Shown here: positions 34,875 to 44,203 of the stretch, in pieces
How the letters are laid out: each line of letters opens with the position of its first letter
Position numbering within the stretch: the first letter of the stretch is position 1
DNA from: Sedimentibacter sp. MB35-C1
GTDB taxonomy: Bacteria > Bacillota > Clostridia > Tissierellales > Sedimentibacteraceae
DNA: 64,000 nucleotides
Direction: 5' to 3'
Assembly: GCF_030913635.1 (NCBI RefSeq)
Contig: NZ_CP133188.1
Span: 2,542,001 to 2,606,000 of the forward strand
The notes under the pieces: model-generated
What the model saw: the letters and a program-made list of their open reading frames with translations, nothing else
What the model was told of the DNA's origin: nothing
The model's database searches: none
Program-made: the position numbers and the translations under genes

Positions 34875-35513
34875 CTAAAGCTTTTCAATAAAGCTACCGT
34901 GTCCGTAATTTCTTGCTTCTTCCATGCTATCTTCCGCATCTTCCAGCTTATCTTGCATCTCAAGTATTCTGCTTTTAAAATAATATCCAATTGAAATTCT
35001 ATAATCATTTCCCGCTGCTTCTATCAAATTGTTGAAAAATTCTCTGCACTTGGATATATTTCCATTGTAGAAGTCAGAAACCGCATAAATCAATTCAATA
35101 GTTATCTTGTTATAATCCCTGCTGTAATATTTGTCAATGGTAGCTCTTACATCATCCAGCACTTCATTTGCCTTTTCAATACTGCCGTTAAAATACATAC
35201 TTAAAAGCATGTTATGATAATATATTACCTGCCAGTTTGGAGGTATTTTAGTTACTTGCTCGGTCAAAATGTCTATAGCTTCGCTAAATTCTCCGGCATA
35301 AAAAAGTCCGGTTGTTTTCTGAATAAGATTAATGTTCTTTTCCTTTTCGCTCAGCATTCTCATAAGCAGTTTATCAACTTCGGCGATGTATTTTTCAGGA
35401 TTTTTTTCGATGTATAAAAGTCTCTTGAATAAATTTACCTGTTTTTCCAAAACACTTTTTCTCCTGATCGTATAAGCAAAAACAATTGCCAGGACTACCA
35501 GTATTAAATACAT
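34875..35513 (-). CDS. Membrane-anchored TPR-like protein, paralogue 1
   Basis: A 212-aa protein with one N-terminal membrane segment (residues 2-16) and a soluble helical part with TPR-like repeats. It shares the core NLIQKTTGLFYAGEFSEAIDILTEQ and YGHGSFIEKL ending with its neighbour 12 bp upstream, so they arose by tandem duplication. No family function known. It may be a scaffold at the membrane. Confidence 0.7.
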   Translation of the reverse strand: MYLILVVLAIVFAYTIRRKSVLEKQVNLFKRLLYIEKNPEKYIAEVDKLLMRMLSEKEKNINLIQKTTGLFYAGEFSEAIDILTEQVTKIPPNWQVIYYHNMLLSMYFNGSIEKANEVLDDVRATIDKYYSRDYNKITIELIYAVSDFYNGNISKCREFFNNLIEAAGNDYRISIGYYFKSRILEMQDKLEDAEDSMEEARNYGHGSFIEKL

Positions 35514-35525
35514 ATCTTCTCCTCA

Positions 35526-36164
35526 TTATTGTACGGAAAATTTTTCTATAAAACTTCCCTTCCCGTACTCCATTGCTTTTTTAAAATTTTCATCAGAATC
35601 TTCTAAATTCTTTTCCTTTTTTTCGATCATGCCCAAAAAATAATACCCAAAAGATTTTCTGTAGTCATTGGCTCCCGTTTCAGCCAAGTGAGTAAAATAC
35701 TTTTTAGAAGCTTTCCCATTGTAAAATTCAGATACCGAATATACTATATCTATAAATTCTTTGTAATATTCATTTTTCCTGAATTCTTCAAATATAGGCT
35801 TTGCCTCCTTGAACTTTTCGTTTGCTTTATTCTTATCTTTTTTGAAGTAATACGCCAGCACCATGTTCTGATAATATATTGGTAACCAATTTTTTGGAGC
35901 ATTATTGAATTTTTCCAGCTCATTGATTACTTCATCGAACCTTCCGGCGTATAAAAGGCCTGTTGTTTTTTGAATTGTATTTATAACGATATTCTTTTCT
36001 GTCTGTTTTTTTAAAAGAATATTGTTCATTTCTTCGATGTATTTTTCAGGTTCCTTTCTTGCATACAAAATATCGTTTAAATAGTTAACCTCTTTTATTT
36101 GCTTTTTAATTTTTACAAAAACAAATACTAACAACAGCACTGTTACGACCATTGCATATTGCAT
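35526..36164 (-). CDS. Membrane-anchored TPR-like protein, paralogue 2
   Basis: A 212-aa paralogue of the downstream gene with the same layout: membrane segment at 2-18, then TPR-like helices. Shared segments are KEPEKYIEEMN, NTIQKTTGLLYAGRFDEVI, WLPIYYQNMVLAYYFKKDKNKANE and the C-terminal YGKGSFIEKF. The identical length and shared termini show a tandem duplication. It lies 30 bp after topB. Function unknown. Confidence 0.7.
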   Translation of the reverse strand: MQYAMVVTVLLLVFVFVKIKKQIKEVNYLNDILYARKEPEKYIEEMNNILLKKQTEKNIVINTIQKTTGLLYAGRFDEVINELEKFNNAPKNWLPIYYQNMVLAYYFKKDKNKANEKFKEAKPIFEEFRKNEYYKEFIDIVYSVSEFYNGKASKKYFTHLAETGANDYRKSFGYYFLGMIEKKEKNLEDSDENFKKAMEYGKGSFIEKFSVQ

Positions 36165-36193
36165 GGATTTTCTCCTTTAAATATATTTATCTA

Positions 36194-38368
36194 TCAAAGT
36201 TTTAATTTAGACAAAGCATCTGCCAGAGCGGTATTCAATACTTCGTCTTGTTTTTTGTTTTGCTTTGACATATATTTTGCTGCATCTTTTTTAGAAATTG
36301 ATGTTTTCTCTTTTTCTTTTCTTTTATTAAATGCAGTCAACTTTTCTCTGTAACCGCACTTGCACACAAAAATCTTACCTTCTCCTTCTCCCTTAAGCTC
36401 AAGTTTTTTGTGGCAGTTTGGGCATCTTGCGTTTGTTATTTGAGAGATTCCTTTTCTATATCCACACTCTCTGTTTTGGCACACGAGCATCGTTCCTTTT
36501 TTCCCGTTCACCTCAAGCAGATAACTTCCGCACTCGGGACACTTTTCTCTTGTTTCATTATCGTGTACAAATGTTTTGCTGCTTGTTTTAATATCTTTGA
36601 TTATCTTATTTGTATAATCGATCATTTCTCTGATAAAATCATTTTTGTCAGTGTGACCTTTAGAAATATCCGTCAATTTTTGCTCCCATTCAGCTGTAAG
36701 AACCGGAGATTTCAGCTCCTGCGGAGCAAGGTCAAGGAGCTGCCTCCCCTTAGAAGTTGTATGGATATATTTATCCTTCTTTTCTATTACAAAACTGTTG
36801 AACAGCTTATCAATTATGTCTGCTCTTGTTGCAACTGTTCCGAGACCTCCTGTCATTCCAATGGTTTTTTTCAGATCCCTGTCAGCATTTTTCATGAATT
36901 TTATTGGATTTTCCATAGCAGACAACAGAGTTGCTTCTGTAAACATTGCAGGAGGCTTAGTTTCACCAGTTGTTTTCTTCAGAGATGCAGCTCTTATCTG
37001 CACTCCATTTTTAAGGCTGTTTAATTTTTCAAGAGTGTAATCCTCAAGAATTTCATCATCTTCATAATTACCATAGACTTCCTTCCACCCTGCTGACAAT
37101 GTTATTCTGCCTTCGGAGGTAAAAACCTCATTTTCAATTTTCCCTTTTATTGAGATTTTTTCATATTCAAATGGTTTCGAAAGCACAGCAAAAAATCTTT
37201 TAACGACCAGATCATATATCTTTCTTTCTCTATCTGAAAAATTCGCCAAAAATACAGGCTGCTCAGTAGGTATAATTGCATGGTGATCAGAAACTTTTCC
37301 GTTATTTACAAAATTTTTATTCCCTTTAATTGCGTTAGAAGCTATTTTAAATCCTATTTTTGAATAAGGTCCTACGCTGCAAGCCCTCACCCTGTCTTTT
37401 AAAGTTTCAACTACATCTTCAGTTAGATACCTCGAATCGGTTCTTGGATACGTAAGCACTTTATGTCTCTCATATAGTAACTGCATTGTGTTTAACGTTT
37501 CCTTTGCCGAAAAATTATACATGTTGTTGGCATCTCTTTGAAGCTCAGTTAAGTCATACAGCAATGGAGCCTGCTTAAAAGATTTTTTTCGGGATATATC
37601 AGTAATTTCAATTTTTTTATTTGAAATTTTGCTAATTATTTTATCGCATTTTTCAGCGTTAAACGTTTTTGTATCATTGTTTTTATCGTGCCATTTAAAT
37701 TTAAATCCTCCAGCCGACAGTTCTATACCGTAAAATTTCGAGGGTTTAAATTCTCGTATTTCATCTTCCATAGCTGCGATCATGGCAATTGTCGGGGTTT
37801 GCACTCTTCCACAGGATAGCTGAGCATTATATTTCGACGTCAATGCTCTTGTAGCATTAATTCCAACAATCCAGTCAGCTTCTGCACGCGCTTCTGCTGA
37901 TTTATATAAATTATCGTACTGTGCAGCATCTCTTAATCCGCTGAAACCGTCCTTTATTGCTTTGTCAGTTACTGAAGAAATCCAAAGCCTCTTAATAGGT
38001 TTTCTCACTTCGGCTTTTTCAATAATCCATCTTGCAACAAGTTCTCCTTCTCTTCCTGCATCAGTTGCAATTACAATTTGTGTTATATCTTTTCTCAGCA
38101 TAAGACTTTTTACTACACCAAACTGTTTCCTGGTTTTTTTAATCACTTCTGTTCGCATTCTTCGCGGAATGATAGGAAGATGCTCTAGCTCCCATCGAGC
38201 ATATTTTGAATCATAGCTTTCAGGATCAGCCAGCGTTACAAGATGCCCCAGTGCCCATGTTACGATGTATTCCTTGCCTTCAACATAACCGTTTGAACTT
38301 TTGTTACATTTTAAAACTTTTCCTATATCCTTCCCAACAGAAGGTTTTTCTGCCAATACTAAAATCAT
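36194..38368 (-). CDS. topB: DNA topoisomerase III (TopB), with C-terminal zinc ribbons
   Basis: A 724-aa type IA topoisomerase. The TOPRIM start is MILVLAEKPSVGKDIG, with TDAGREGELVARWI later; the catalytic tyrosine is in VLTYPRTDSRYL. The C-terminus carries zinc-ribbon modules, CPECGSYLLEVNGKKGTMLVC and CPNCHKKLELKGEGEGKIFVC. Start ATG 38368 has AGGAAAAG upstream; the longer frame to 38410 lacks similarity. It relaxes and decatenates DNA and is near an SSB-like gene. Confidence 0.93.
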   Translation of the reverse strand: MILVLAEKPSVGKDIGKVLKCNKSSNGYVEGKEYIVTWALGHLVTLADPESYDSKYARWELEHLPIIPRRMRTEVIKKTRKQFGVVKSLMLRKDITQIVIATDAGREGELVARWIIEKAEVRKPIKRLWISSVTDKAIKDGFSGLRDAAQYDNLYKSAEARAEADWIVGINATRALTSKYNAQLSCGRVQTPTIAMIAAMEDEIREFKPSKFYGIELSAGGFKFKWHDKNNDTKTFNAEKCDKIISKISNKKIEITDISRKKSFKQAPLLYDLTELQRDANNMYNFSAKETLNTMQLLYERHKVLTYPRTDSRYLTEDVVETLKDRVRACSVGPYSKIGFKIASNAIKGNKNFVNNGKVSDHHAIIPTEQPVFLANFSDRERKIYDLVVKRFFAVLSKPFEYEKISIKGKIENEVFTSEGRITLSAGWKEVYGNYEDDEILEDYTLEKLNSLKNGVQIRAASLKKTTGETKPPAMFTEATLLSAMENPIKFMKNADRDLKKTIGMTGGLGTVATRADIIDKLFNSFVIEKKDKYIHTTSKGRQLLDLAPQELKSPVLTAEWEQKLTDISKGHTDKNDFIREMIDYTNKIIKDIKTSSKTFVHDNETREKCPECGSYLLEVNGKKGTMLVCQNRECGYRKGISQITNARCPNCHKKLELKGEGEGKIFVCKCGYREKLTAFNKRKEKEKTSISKKDAAKYMSKQNKKQDEVLNTALADALSKLKL

Positions 38369-38464
38369 CTTACTTTTCCTTTGTTTTTGATAAATATTAT
38401 TGTAACACATTATTGTAAATTTAAAAATATATATTTAAAAATAACTCATCACAAAAAATCAAAA

Positions 38465-38484
38465 AGAAACCTTTTACGGTTTCT
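38465..38484 (-). terminator. Terminator after the SSB-like gene
   Basis: AGAAACC and GGTTTCT pair around TTTTAC and are followed on the minus strand by TTTTTGATTTTTTG. Confidence 0.75.
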
Positions 38485-38529
38485 CAAATTTTGCAACAAA
38501 ACTTTTATATCTTATTTTTATATCTTATA

Positions 38530-39225
38530 TTATTCCTCAAAATCATCTTCATTATCTTCATTATCTTCAACATCTCTTTTTCTGTTGTTTTCTGTCTTTA
38601 TATGTTCTAATTTTGTAACAGATACTTCATATGCTGTCTTCGTTTCATAGGTATCGTTTTCACATTTTTTCTGATATTTCCTGCTCTGAATTCTTCCCCA
38701 TATTTTTATATGGTCTCCAACCTCTAACTTTTCACAGTACCTAGCATTTCTCCCCCACGCTATGCATGGTATATAGTCTGATTTGTTATATGACCTGTTA
38801 ACAGCAATCAGCATATCTGTAATTTCTCTGCCGAAAGGCGTAGTTCTGAATTTTGTTTCTTTGCAGAGATATCCATTAAGAAAAACTTCATTTGGGTGCC
38901 TTATTAGTTCTTCAAATTCGTCACCGGGTAGCAGTATATCTCTTACAAATACTCTAAGAAGAAGTTTATTGCTTGTTTCTTCATATCTGTTATAGGATCT
39001 GAATTGACCGTCAATAACAATGAAATTTCCGGGACTCATGTCAATATCATTTATCAGCCTTTCAGATATTATAACAGGCAGCAAATCCTTGGTGTCGCTT
39101 AATCTAGGTACTTCCATAGAAAATTCGTAGAACTTTTCTCCGAATACTTCGTGGCTGAATTCCAAATTACTGTTTATTTTTCCGACAATCCTTATATAGT
39201 TTGACTGCATCTGTTTATCGTTCAT
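38530..39225 (-). CDS. Two-OB-fold single-stranded DNA-binding protein
   Basis: A 231-aa protein with two SSB-like OB domains. The first spans about 8-95 (YIRIVGKINSNLEFSHEVFGEKFYEF). The second spans about 110-200 (NEVFLNGYLCKETKFRTTPFGREITDMLIAVNR, CIAWGRNARYCEKLEVGDHIKIWGRIQSR). A strongly acidic tail, EDNEDNEDDFEE, replaces the usual DDIPF tip. It is probably an auxiliary SSB rather than the housekeeping one. It is followed by topB after a terminator. Confidence 0.85.
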   Translation of the reverse strand: MNDKQMQSNYIRIVGKINSNLEFSHEVFGEKFYEFSMEVPRLSDTKDLLPVIISERLINDIDMSPGNFIVIDGQFRSYNRYEETSNKLLLRVFVRDILLPGDEFEELIRHPNEVFLNGYLCKETKFRTTPFGREITDMLIAVNRSYNKSDYIPCIAWGRNARYCEKLEVGDHIKIWGRIQSRKYQKKCENDTYETKTAYEVSVTKLEHIKTENNRKRDVEDNEDNEDDFEE

Positions 39226-39440
39226 ATTTACTTTTTCCCCCTATAATTTGTCTTATATATACCATACTATTCATTGCAATTTAATATATGCTTTATATAA
39301 TAAAAAAAATTGCTGTTGACAATTACTTTGCACCACATTAATACGGTTTAAGAAAATGTATTGAAGTTTAGTTTTTTATGTTATATAATAATTTGAGTAA
39401 ATTTGGATTTGTAAGAAACGAAAGGACGGTAATACGTTTT

Positions 39441-40532
39441 ATGAAATTAGGAATAGTAGGGCTTCCAAACGTAGGCAAAAGTACATTGTTTAATGCAATA
39501 ACTTCAGCAGGAGCTGAATCTGCAAATTATCCATTTTGTACAATTGAGCCCAATGTTGGTGTAGTGGAAGTTCCAGATAAAAGATTGAACTTTTTAACTA
39601 AAATGAGCAATTCAGGAAAAACGGTTCCTGCAGTTATAGAATTTTTTGATATAGCCGGGCTTGTGAAAGGAGCCAGCAAAGGCGAGGGGCTTGGAAACAA
39701 ATTTCTTTCACATATCAGAGAAGTTGAGGCTATAGTCCATGTTGTAAGATGCTTTGATGATGAAAATGTAATACATGTGGAAAGTTCAGTAAACCCAATA
39801 AGAGATATAGAAATAATTGAGCTTGAGCTTGTGCTGGCAGATCTGGAAGTGATGGCAAAAAGACTTGAAAGGCTAAGCAAGCTGGTTAAAAATGACAAAT
39901 CGCTTCTACCTGAGCTTGAGCTTGTAAAGAAAATAGTAAGTGCGCTGGAAAATGAAAAGCAAGCAAGATTCTTAGATTATACAGATGAAGAGCTGAAACT
40001 GCTTAAAACCTTTAATCTGATTACTGCTAAGCCTGTACTTTATGCTGCAAATGTTGATGAAGACTACCTTTCAGACCCTTCAGAAAACAAATATGTTGAA
40101 GATGTAAAAAAACACGCTGCCCAAGATAACTCAGAAGTTATTACTGTTTGCGGAAAAATAGAAGAAGAAATTTCAGTTCTGGAAGATGATGAAAAAATTG
40201 AGTTTCTCCAAGAGCTGGGGCTTGAAGAATCAGGACTCGATAAACTAATAAGAGCAAGTTATAAGCTTCTAGGATTGATTAGCTTTTTTACAACAGGTCC
40301 CATGGAGTCCAAAGCTTGGACAATTATAGACGGAACCAAAGCTCCACAGGCAGCCGGAAAAATTCATTCCGATATAGAAAGAGGATTTATCCGTGCAGAA
40401 GTAACCTCATATGAGGATGCCGAAAAATATGGAACCATGCAGGTTGTTAAAGAAAAAGGTCTGATGCGCCTGGAAGGAAAGGAATATACTGTACAAGACG
40501 GAGACATCATCCTATTTAGGTTTAATGTATAG
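39441..40532 (+). CDS. ychF: Obg-like ATPase YchF
   Basis: A 363-aa P-loop ATPase of the YchF/OLA1 family. G1 is GLPNVGKSTLF near residue 6, and FDIAGLVKGASKGEGLGNKFL is the G3 region. The G4 motif is non-canonical (NVDE instead of NKxD), which explains the preference for ATP. The C-terminal TGS domain begins about residue 280. Start ATG 39441 (MKLGIVGLPNV) is the family start; the frame from 39378 is an extension. Role in ribosome or stress control. Confidence 0.95.
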   Translation: MKLGIVGLPNVGKSTLFNAITSAGAESANYPFCTIEPNVGVVEVPDKRLNFLTKMSNSGKTVPAVIEFFDIAGLVKGASKGEGLGNKFLSHIREVEAIVHVVRCFDDENVIHVESSVNPIRDIEIIELELVLADLEVMAKRLERLSKLVKNDKSLLPELELVKKIVSALENEKQARFLDYTDEELKLLKTFNLITAKPVLYAANVDEDYLSDPSENKYVEDVKKHAAQDNSEVITVCGKIEEEISVLEDDEKIEFLQELGLEESGLDKLIRASYKLLGLISFFTTGPMESKAWTIIDGTKAPQAAGKIHSDIERGFIRAEVTSYEDAEKYGTMQVVKEKGLMRLEGKEYTVQDGDIILFRFNV

Positions 40533-40544
40533 ACAAAAAATTAT

Positions 40545-40583
40545 AAAAAGAGTTTGAGTTCAGTTTAGCCCAAACTCTTTTTT
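40545..40583 (+). terminator. Terminator after ychF
   Basis: AAAAAGAGTTTG (40545-40556) pairs with CAAACTCTTTTTT (40571-40583), ending in T6. Confidence 0.9.
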
Positions 40584-40605
40584 ATAAACTTAGGGGGTTG
40601 AAGTT

Positions 40606-41271
40606 TTGGGTTATAAAATATATGCAGTATTGATTATTTTAACTTTTGGTTTTACTTTTTTTGAGATTTTCAATATCAGTTCAAGAATTAAGAAAAGATT
40701 AATTGAAGAAATAATCATATTAAATTATAATATTAGCAATTTTATATATGCTTTTATCTATATTATAATACTAATATCTTGGCTTGTATTGCTGAACAAT
40801 AAAATACGAAACGTTAATTTTCTAATAGCGGGAAATTATATTCGTAATATTTTTCAATTACTTGATTTTGAAGCCTTGAGATCTGCAAAGGAATATTTCT
40901 ATGAAAATAATATGGTAGCGCACTTTTATCAAACGGTGATATTTATAAAAGATTTTCCAAATTATTTATTTTGGTCCAGCTTTTCCTTATGTATGTCAAT
41001 TCTATTCCTTTATAAGGGTTTTCAGAAAAATAGAATTTACGAAAGCGGCATCATGCATAACTGTAAAATAATTAAATGGCCTGGTATTAAGAATTATATA
41101 TGGAGTGACCCGTACAAAAGTAAAGTACTTGATAAAAATGAATATTGTAAACTTATAATTGATTTGCCGACTTTTTTTAATTTAAACACAAAAGTAAAAT
41201 TAAAAATTAAATGCGAAACAAAAGATGCAGTCGATAATATTTTAAACATTCATACGAATATAAAATCATAA
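40606..41271 (+). CDS. Hypothetical membrane protein
   Basis: A 221-aa protein starting at TTG 40606 with GGGGG about 10 nt upstream. Hydrophobic segments lie at about 4-20, 46-65 and 122-142. The C-terminus (about 150-221) is a soluble basic domain with two tryptophans in KWPGIKNYIWSDPYKSK. Unusually AT-rich (Ile/Asn/Lys-rich). No family recognised; the layout resembles membrane-bound DUF5673-type proteins, but this is only a guess. Confidence 0.6.
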   Translation: MGYKIYAVLIILTFGFTFFEIFNISSRIKKRLIEEIIILNYNISNFIYAFIYIIILISWLVLLNNKIRNVNFLIAGNYIRNIFQLLDFEALRSAKEYFYENNMVAHFYQTVIFIKDFPNYLFWSSFSLCMSILFLYKGFQKNRIYESGIMHNCKIIKWPGIKNYIWSDPYKSKVLDKNEYCKLIIDLPTFFNLNTKVKLKIKCETKDAVDNILNIHTNIKS

Positions 41272-41290
41272 AAACAATATCATATAGGCT

Positions 41291-41322
41291 AAAACCGCTT
41301 TAACTAAGCTTAAAGCGGTTTT
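41291..41322. terminator. Bidirectional terminator between convergent genes
   Basis: AAAACCGCTTTAA and TTAAAGCGGTTTT form a perfect 13-bp stem, usable for both the 221-aa gene and the dehydrogenase gene. Confidence 0.85.
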
Positions 41323-41331
41323 CCGTAATTC

Positions 41332-42408
41332 CTAAATATTTTTGTTATATGACTCCAGATATTCAAAAGCATTCTTTATCATTTCCGGTGTAACTTTGTA
41401 CGGATAATGACGCACGTCTATACCTTTCAATGCCTTTTCTATTACACTATCCACATCGTCCATTGAGCAATGTATATCTTCAAGCTTTGTGGGCAAACCT
41501 ATAGTTTTGTTGAAATTAAAAATTCGTTCAAATTCCTTTTCTTGTTTATCAACTATGAGCAAAATTAAAATACCATATGAAACTATTTCACCATGCAAAT
41601 GTCCATATTTCTCAATTTGCGGTATTATTGTAAACCCGTTGTATATTGCATGTGCAAGGCCTGTTGTTATATCTATGCTAACAAGATTTGAAACAAAACC
41701 TGTTGATATAATAACACCAAGTATTATTTCTTCCAATTCACTAGATACCCTATTATTTTTACAATCATCCAAGGCTTTAATTCCATATTTTACAAAGGGT
41801 TTACTGCACATATTTGCCACGTACACACCCATCGCCTGTGAATGTTTCAGTTCATCTCCTCTGCTGGATACAGAACTTTCATAATATTTCGCCATGGAAT
41901 CGCCTATTCCTGCCCAAAGATATTTATCAGACGCCTGCGCTATTATTTCGCTGTCGATAAATATGTGAGTTGCCGGAATAGTTGAAAATGAATATTCTCT
42001 CAATGATCCGTCTGGATGATATAATATACCAAGGCTAGTACATGCAGCACATGTAGATGCTATAGTAGGAAACGTAAAGAATTTCCTGTTAGTCCTTTGA
42101 GCCAGCACCTTACATGTATCCATTGCTTTGCCTCCCCCAACAGCGAAAATCATGTTTGCCTCAATCACTTCGGGTATGGAATTCAATCTTTCGATGTTTT
42201 CCACCGAAGCTTCTCCTCCGTATGGGAAAAAGCCTGTGATTTCAAGCTCACTTCCTTTTACAGACTCCTGAATTTTATTTTTAGCGGCATTTATAGCTCT
42301 TTCTCCCCCTATAACAACCGCCTTTTTTCCGAATGGGCTGCATATTTTTACTACTTCCTTATAAGCATCAGGTCCTATTGTGTAACCTGGAAATAATTGT
42401 GTATTCAT
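41332..42408 (-). CDS. Iron-containing alcohol/glycerol dehydrogenase family protein
   Basis: A 358-aa dehydrogenase of the GldA/iron-alcohol dehydrogenase group. The NAD(P) motif is IFAVGGGKAMDTCK near residue 90. Metal ligands are in WAGIGDSMAKYYE (Asp), TTGLAHAIYNG (His) and KYGHLHGEIVSYG (His). Length and the FPTIASTCAACTS segment suit the glycerol dehydrogenase-like branch, but the substrate cannot be read from sequence. It is 30 bp downstream of the T-box-controlled permease, so it is probably co-transcribed. Confidence 0.85.
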   Translation of the reverse strand: MNTQLFPGYTIGPDAYKEVVKICSPFGKKAVVIGGERAINAAKNKIQESVKGSELEITGFFPYGGEASVENIERLNSIPEVIEANMIFAVGGGKAMDTCKVLAQRTNRKFFTFPTIASTCAACTSLGILYHPDGSLREYSFSTIPATHIFIDSEIIAQASDKYLWAGIGDSMAKYYESSVSSRGDELKHSQAMGVYVANMCSKPFVKYGIKALDDCKNNRVSSELEEIILGVIISTGFVSNLVSIDITTGLAHAIYNGFTIIPQIEKYGHLHGEIVSYGILILLIVDKQEKEFERIFNFNKTIGLPTKLEDIHCSMDDVDSVIEKALKGIDVRHYPYKVTPEMIKNAFEYLESYNKNI

Positions 42409-42442
42409 AATTTTGTCTCCTTTATTATAATTGCTAAACTTA

Positions 42443-43642
42443 CTAACATTCTGTTTTTTCGGCGAATCCGTTGTATGGTTCAGTTAATATGTCAGCTTTA
42501 TCACAGCTTTGTTCCTTTATGAATTTTCTATTCTTGTAAACACCTATTGTCAAGAACGGAACTATTATAATTGCAATACCCAGATATCCCATATAGCCGT
42601 AGCCATATTTTATAATCTTATCTAATCCTACCATTGAAATCCCCATAGATAAAAGCATAATAAACCCTGATACTATAATTCTTCTTCCTATAACATTCTT
42701 TATGCCTTCAAGCATTTTAGACTTGTCAAATTTATCAACAAAGCCATAAATTGTTGTCACGCCTGTGGAAATAAAGCAAAGGAACAAGCATATATTGTAT
42801 GCCCAAAATACATATGATTTACCCAGCTGCTTAGCTATATACAGAGCCGGCAGAGTCATTTCTCCGGCCTGAGTAAACTCCGCATACCACCCTAACAGCA
42901 TTATTACCGACAACACCAGCGCAATTGAATTAATTATAAATGAAATCATCATGGAACGAGATACCGCCTTAGGACTTTTTAATGCCCTGCCGCAAGATAT
43001 CATCGTAGGTATAACCACCGATTGAAAGCCAGCATAAGTAAATGCTTTTAGGATTCCTGTTCCAATGTTCGCAGTCCCGGATTTAACAGCAAATATATTT
43101 GATACTTCAGGCATTCTTGCATTGATTCCCAGTATGAATATTACAGCGCACGAAGTTAATATTCCTATTGACATTACAGTTGATGCTTTAGCAACCAGCG
43201 TTGCTCCAAAAATAGTCAATAAAAGCAGAATTCCTCCTACTGTCAAAACAGCATACACATATTGAATACCATATGTTTTGTTAAGTAACGATGCCGCTCC
43301 TGCAATAACAGCACCCACCGCACACAAAACCATCGTATAAAAGTAAATATCAAACAATATAGAAATTTTATCAAACGGATGGTACAGAGTCTGAAACAGC
43401 TCCTTAGAGCTGGTAAGCCCCCTGGTATTGTACATAATAATGCATTCTCGAATAGTCAAGGTCAGTATTGCCATAGCAATCACTGCCATAAAAGGTGCAA
43501 ACCACCCATACTGCACATAATACTGTGTTGCCTGATTTCCTGTAGCAAAGCCTCCTCCGGCATGCGAACTAAACAGGACACATGCAACTGAAATTACTCC
43601 TGCCATACTCATGTTTCTTGTTACTTGTCTTTGTTTTTCCAT
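42443..43642 (-). CDS. YkvI-type amino-acid permease-like membrane protein, T-box controlled
   Basis: A 399-aa membrane protein with 10-11 hydrophobic segments. The start has a broken first helix, VLFSSHAGGGFATGNQATQYY, a glycine-rich pattern found in LeuT-fold amino-acid transporters. It resembles the YkvI family, whose substrates are unproven. A T-box leader upstream with a probable CUA specifier implies regulation by uncharged tRNA-Leu, which suggests leucine or a related branched-chain compound. Confidence 0.8.
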   Translation of the reverse strand: MEKQRQVTRNMSMAGVISVACVLFSSHAGGGFATGNQATQYYVQYGWFAPFMAVIAMAILTLTIRECIIMYNTRGLTSSKELFQTLYHPFDKISILFDIYFYTMVLCAVGAVIAGAASLLNKTYGIQYVYAVLTVGGILLLLTIFGATLVAKASTVMSIGILTSCAVIFILGINARMPEVSNIFAVKSGTANIGTGILKAFTYAGFQSVVIPTMISCGRALKSPKAVSRSMMISFIINSIALVLSVIMLLGWYAEFTQAGEMTLPALYIAKQLGKSYVFWAYNICLFLCFISTGVTTIYGFVDKFDKSKMLEGIKNVIGRRIIVSGFIMLLSMGISMVGLDKIIKYGYGYMGYLGIAIIIVPFLTIGVYKNRKFIKEQSCDKADILTEPYNGFAEKTEC

Positions 43643-43701
43643 TTTTAATACCTCTCATGATTTTAGTTTAAATACACTGGTTGTCAGTTATCCATGAGAA
43701 A

Positions 43702-44016
43702 GGCAAAAAAAACTCCATCTCTCAGGGTATACTAATCCCTAAGAGACGGAAGACATATATCTTTCGCGGTACCACTCTTATTCATTTCATATGAAATGCA
43801 CTCTCCAGATACGGGTTATTTCTAATCGATATCCTGCCATTTTTAACGATTGGCTTATTCGTACCTACCTACTTAAATTTTCGGAAGATCCGCTCCAAGG
43901 CTAGTTCAGCATCTCGTAGAATATTGTTTTTCACCGGCCAACAACTCTCTGAATTCACTAAAAATGCTTAATACTCCTTATCACAGCGTTTATGTTGCTC
44001 ATTAATTTATGTATTT
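43702..44016 (-). ncRNA. T-box leader, probable leucine (CUA) specifier
   Basis: On the minus strand the conserved T-box element AAGAGTGGTACCGCGAA lies at 43779-43763. Stem I contains AGTA, AGCAT/ATGCT, GAACTAG and CCTTGGAGC; the specifier loop opposite AGTA reads GAA-CUA-G, a leucine codon. A terminator, TCCGTCTCTTAGGG/CCCTGAGAGATGGA (43750-43714) with T8, follows. It should switch on the permease when tRNA-Leu is uncharged. The T-box call is secure; the specifier is inferred by fold. Confidence 0.9.
43705..43750 (-). terminator. T-box leader terminator
   Basis: TCCGTCTCTTAGGG pairs with CCCTGAGAGATGGA with wobble pairs, followed by T8 on the minus strand. The alternative antiterminator uses the T-box element upstream. 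Confidence 0.9.
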
Positions 44017-44022
44017 TTTAGG

Positions 44023-44051
44023 ATTATACACCTGTACAAATTCTTTGTCAA
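44023..44051 (-). promoter_or_regulatory. Consensus promoter of the T-box transcript
   Basis: TTGACA (44051-44046), 17 bp, TATAAT (44028-44023): perfect vegetative promoter. Confidence 0.85.
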
Positions 44052-44203
44052 TATAAATTTATAAATATGCTATTTTTTTTATAATCACCTTTAACATTCT
44101 TTTATTACATAATTAGATTCATTTATTGAACAAAAAATCTGCAGCTTAATATTATAGTATATGATATTTATTTTTATCAAAATTATCGGAAAGGAATTAT
44201 GAA

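Noticed and set aside
43681-44060. Possible small ORFs in the spacer upstream of the YkvI-type gene
   Set aside because: The sequence is fully explained by a T-box leader with promoter, stem I, T-box element and terminator.
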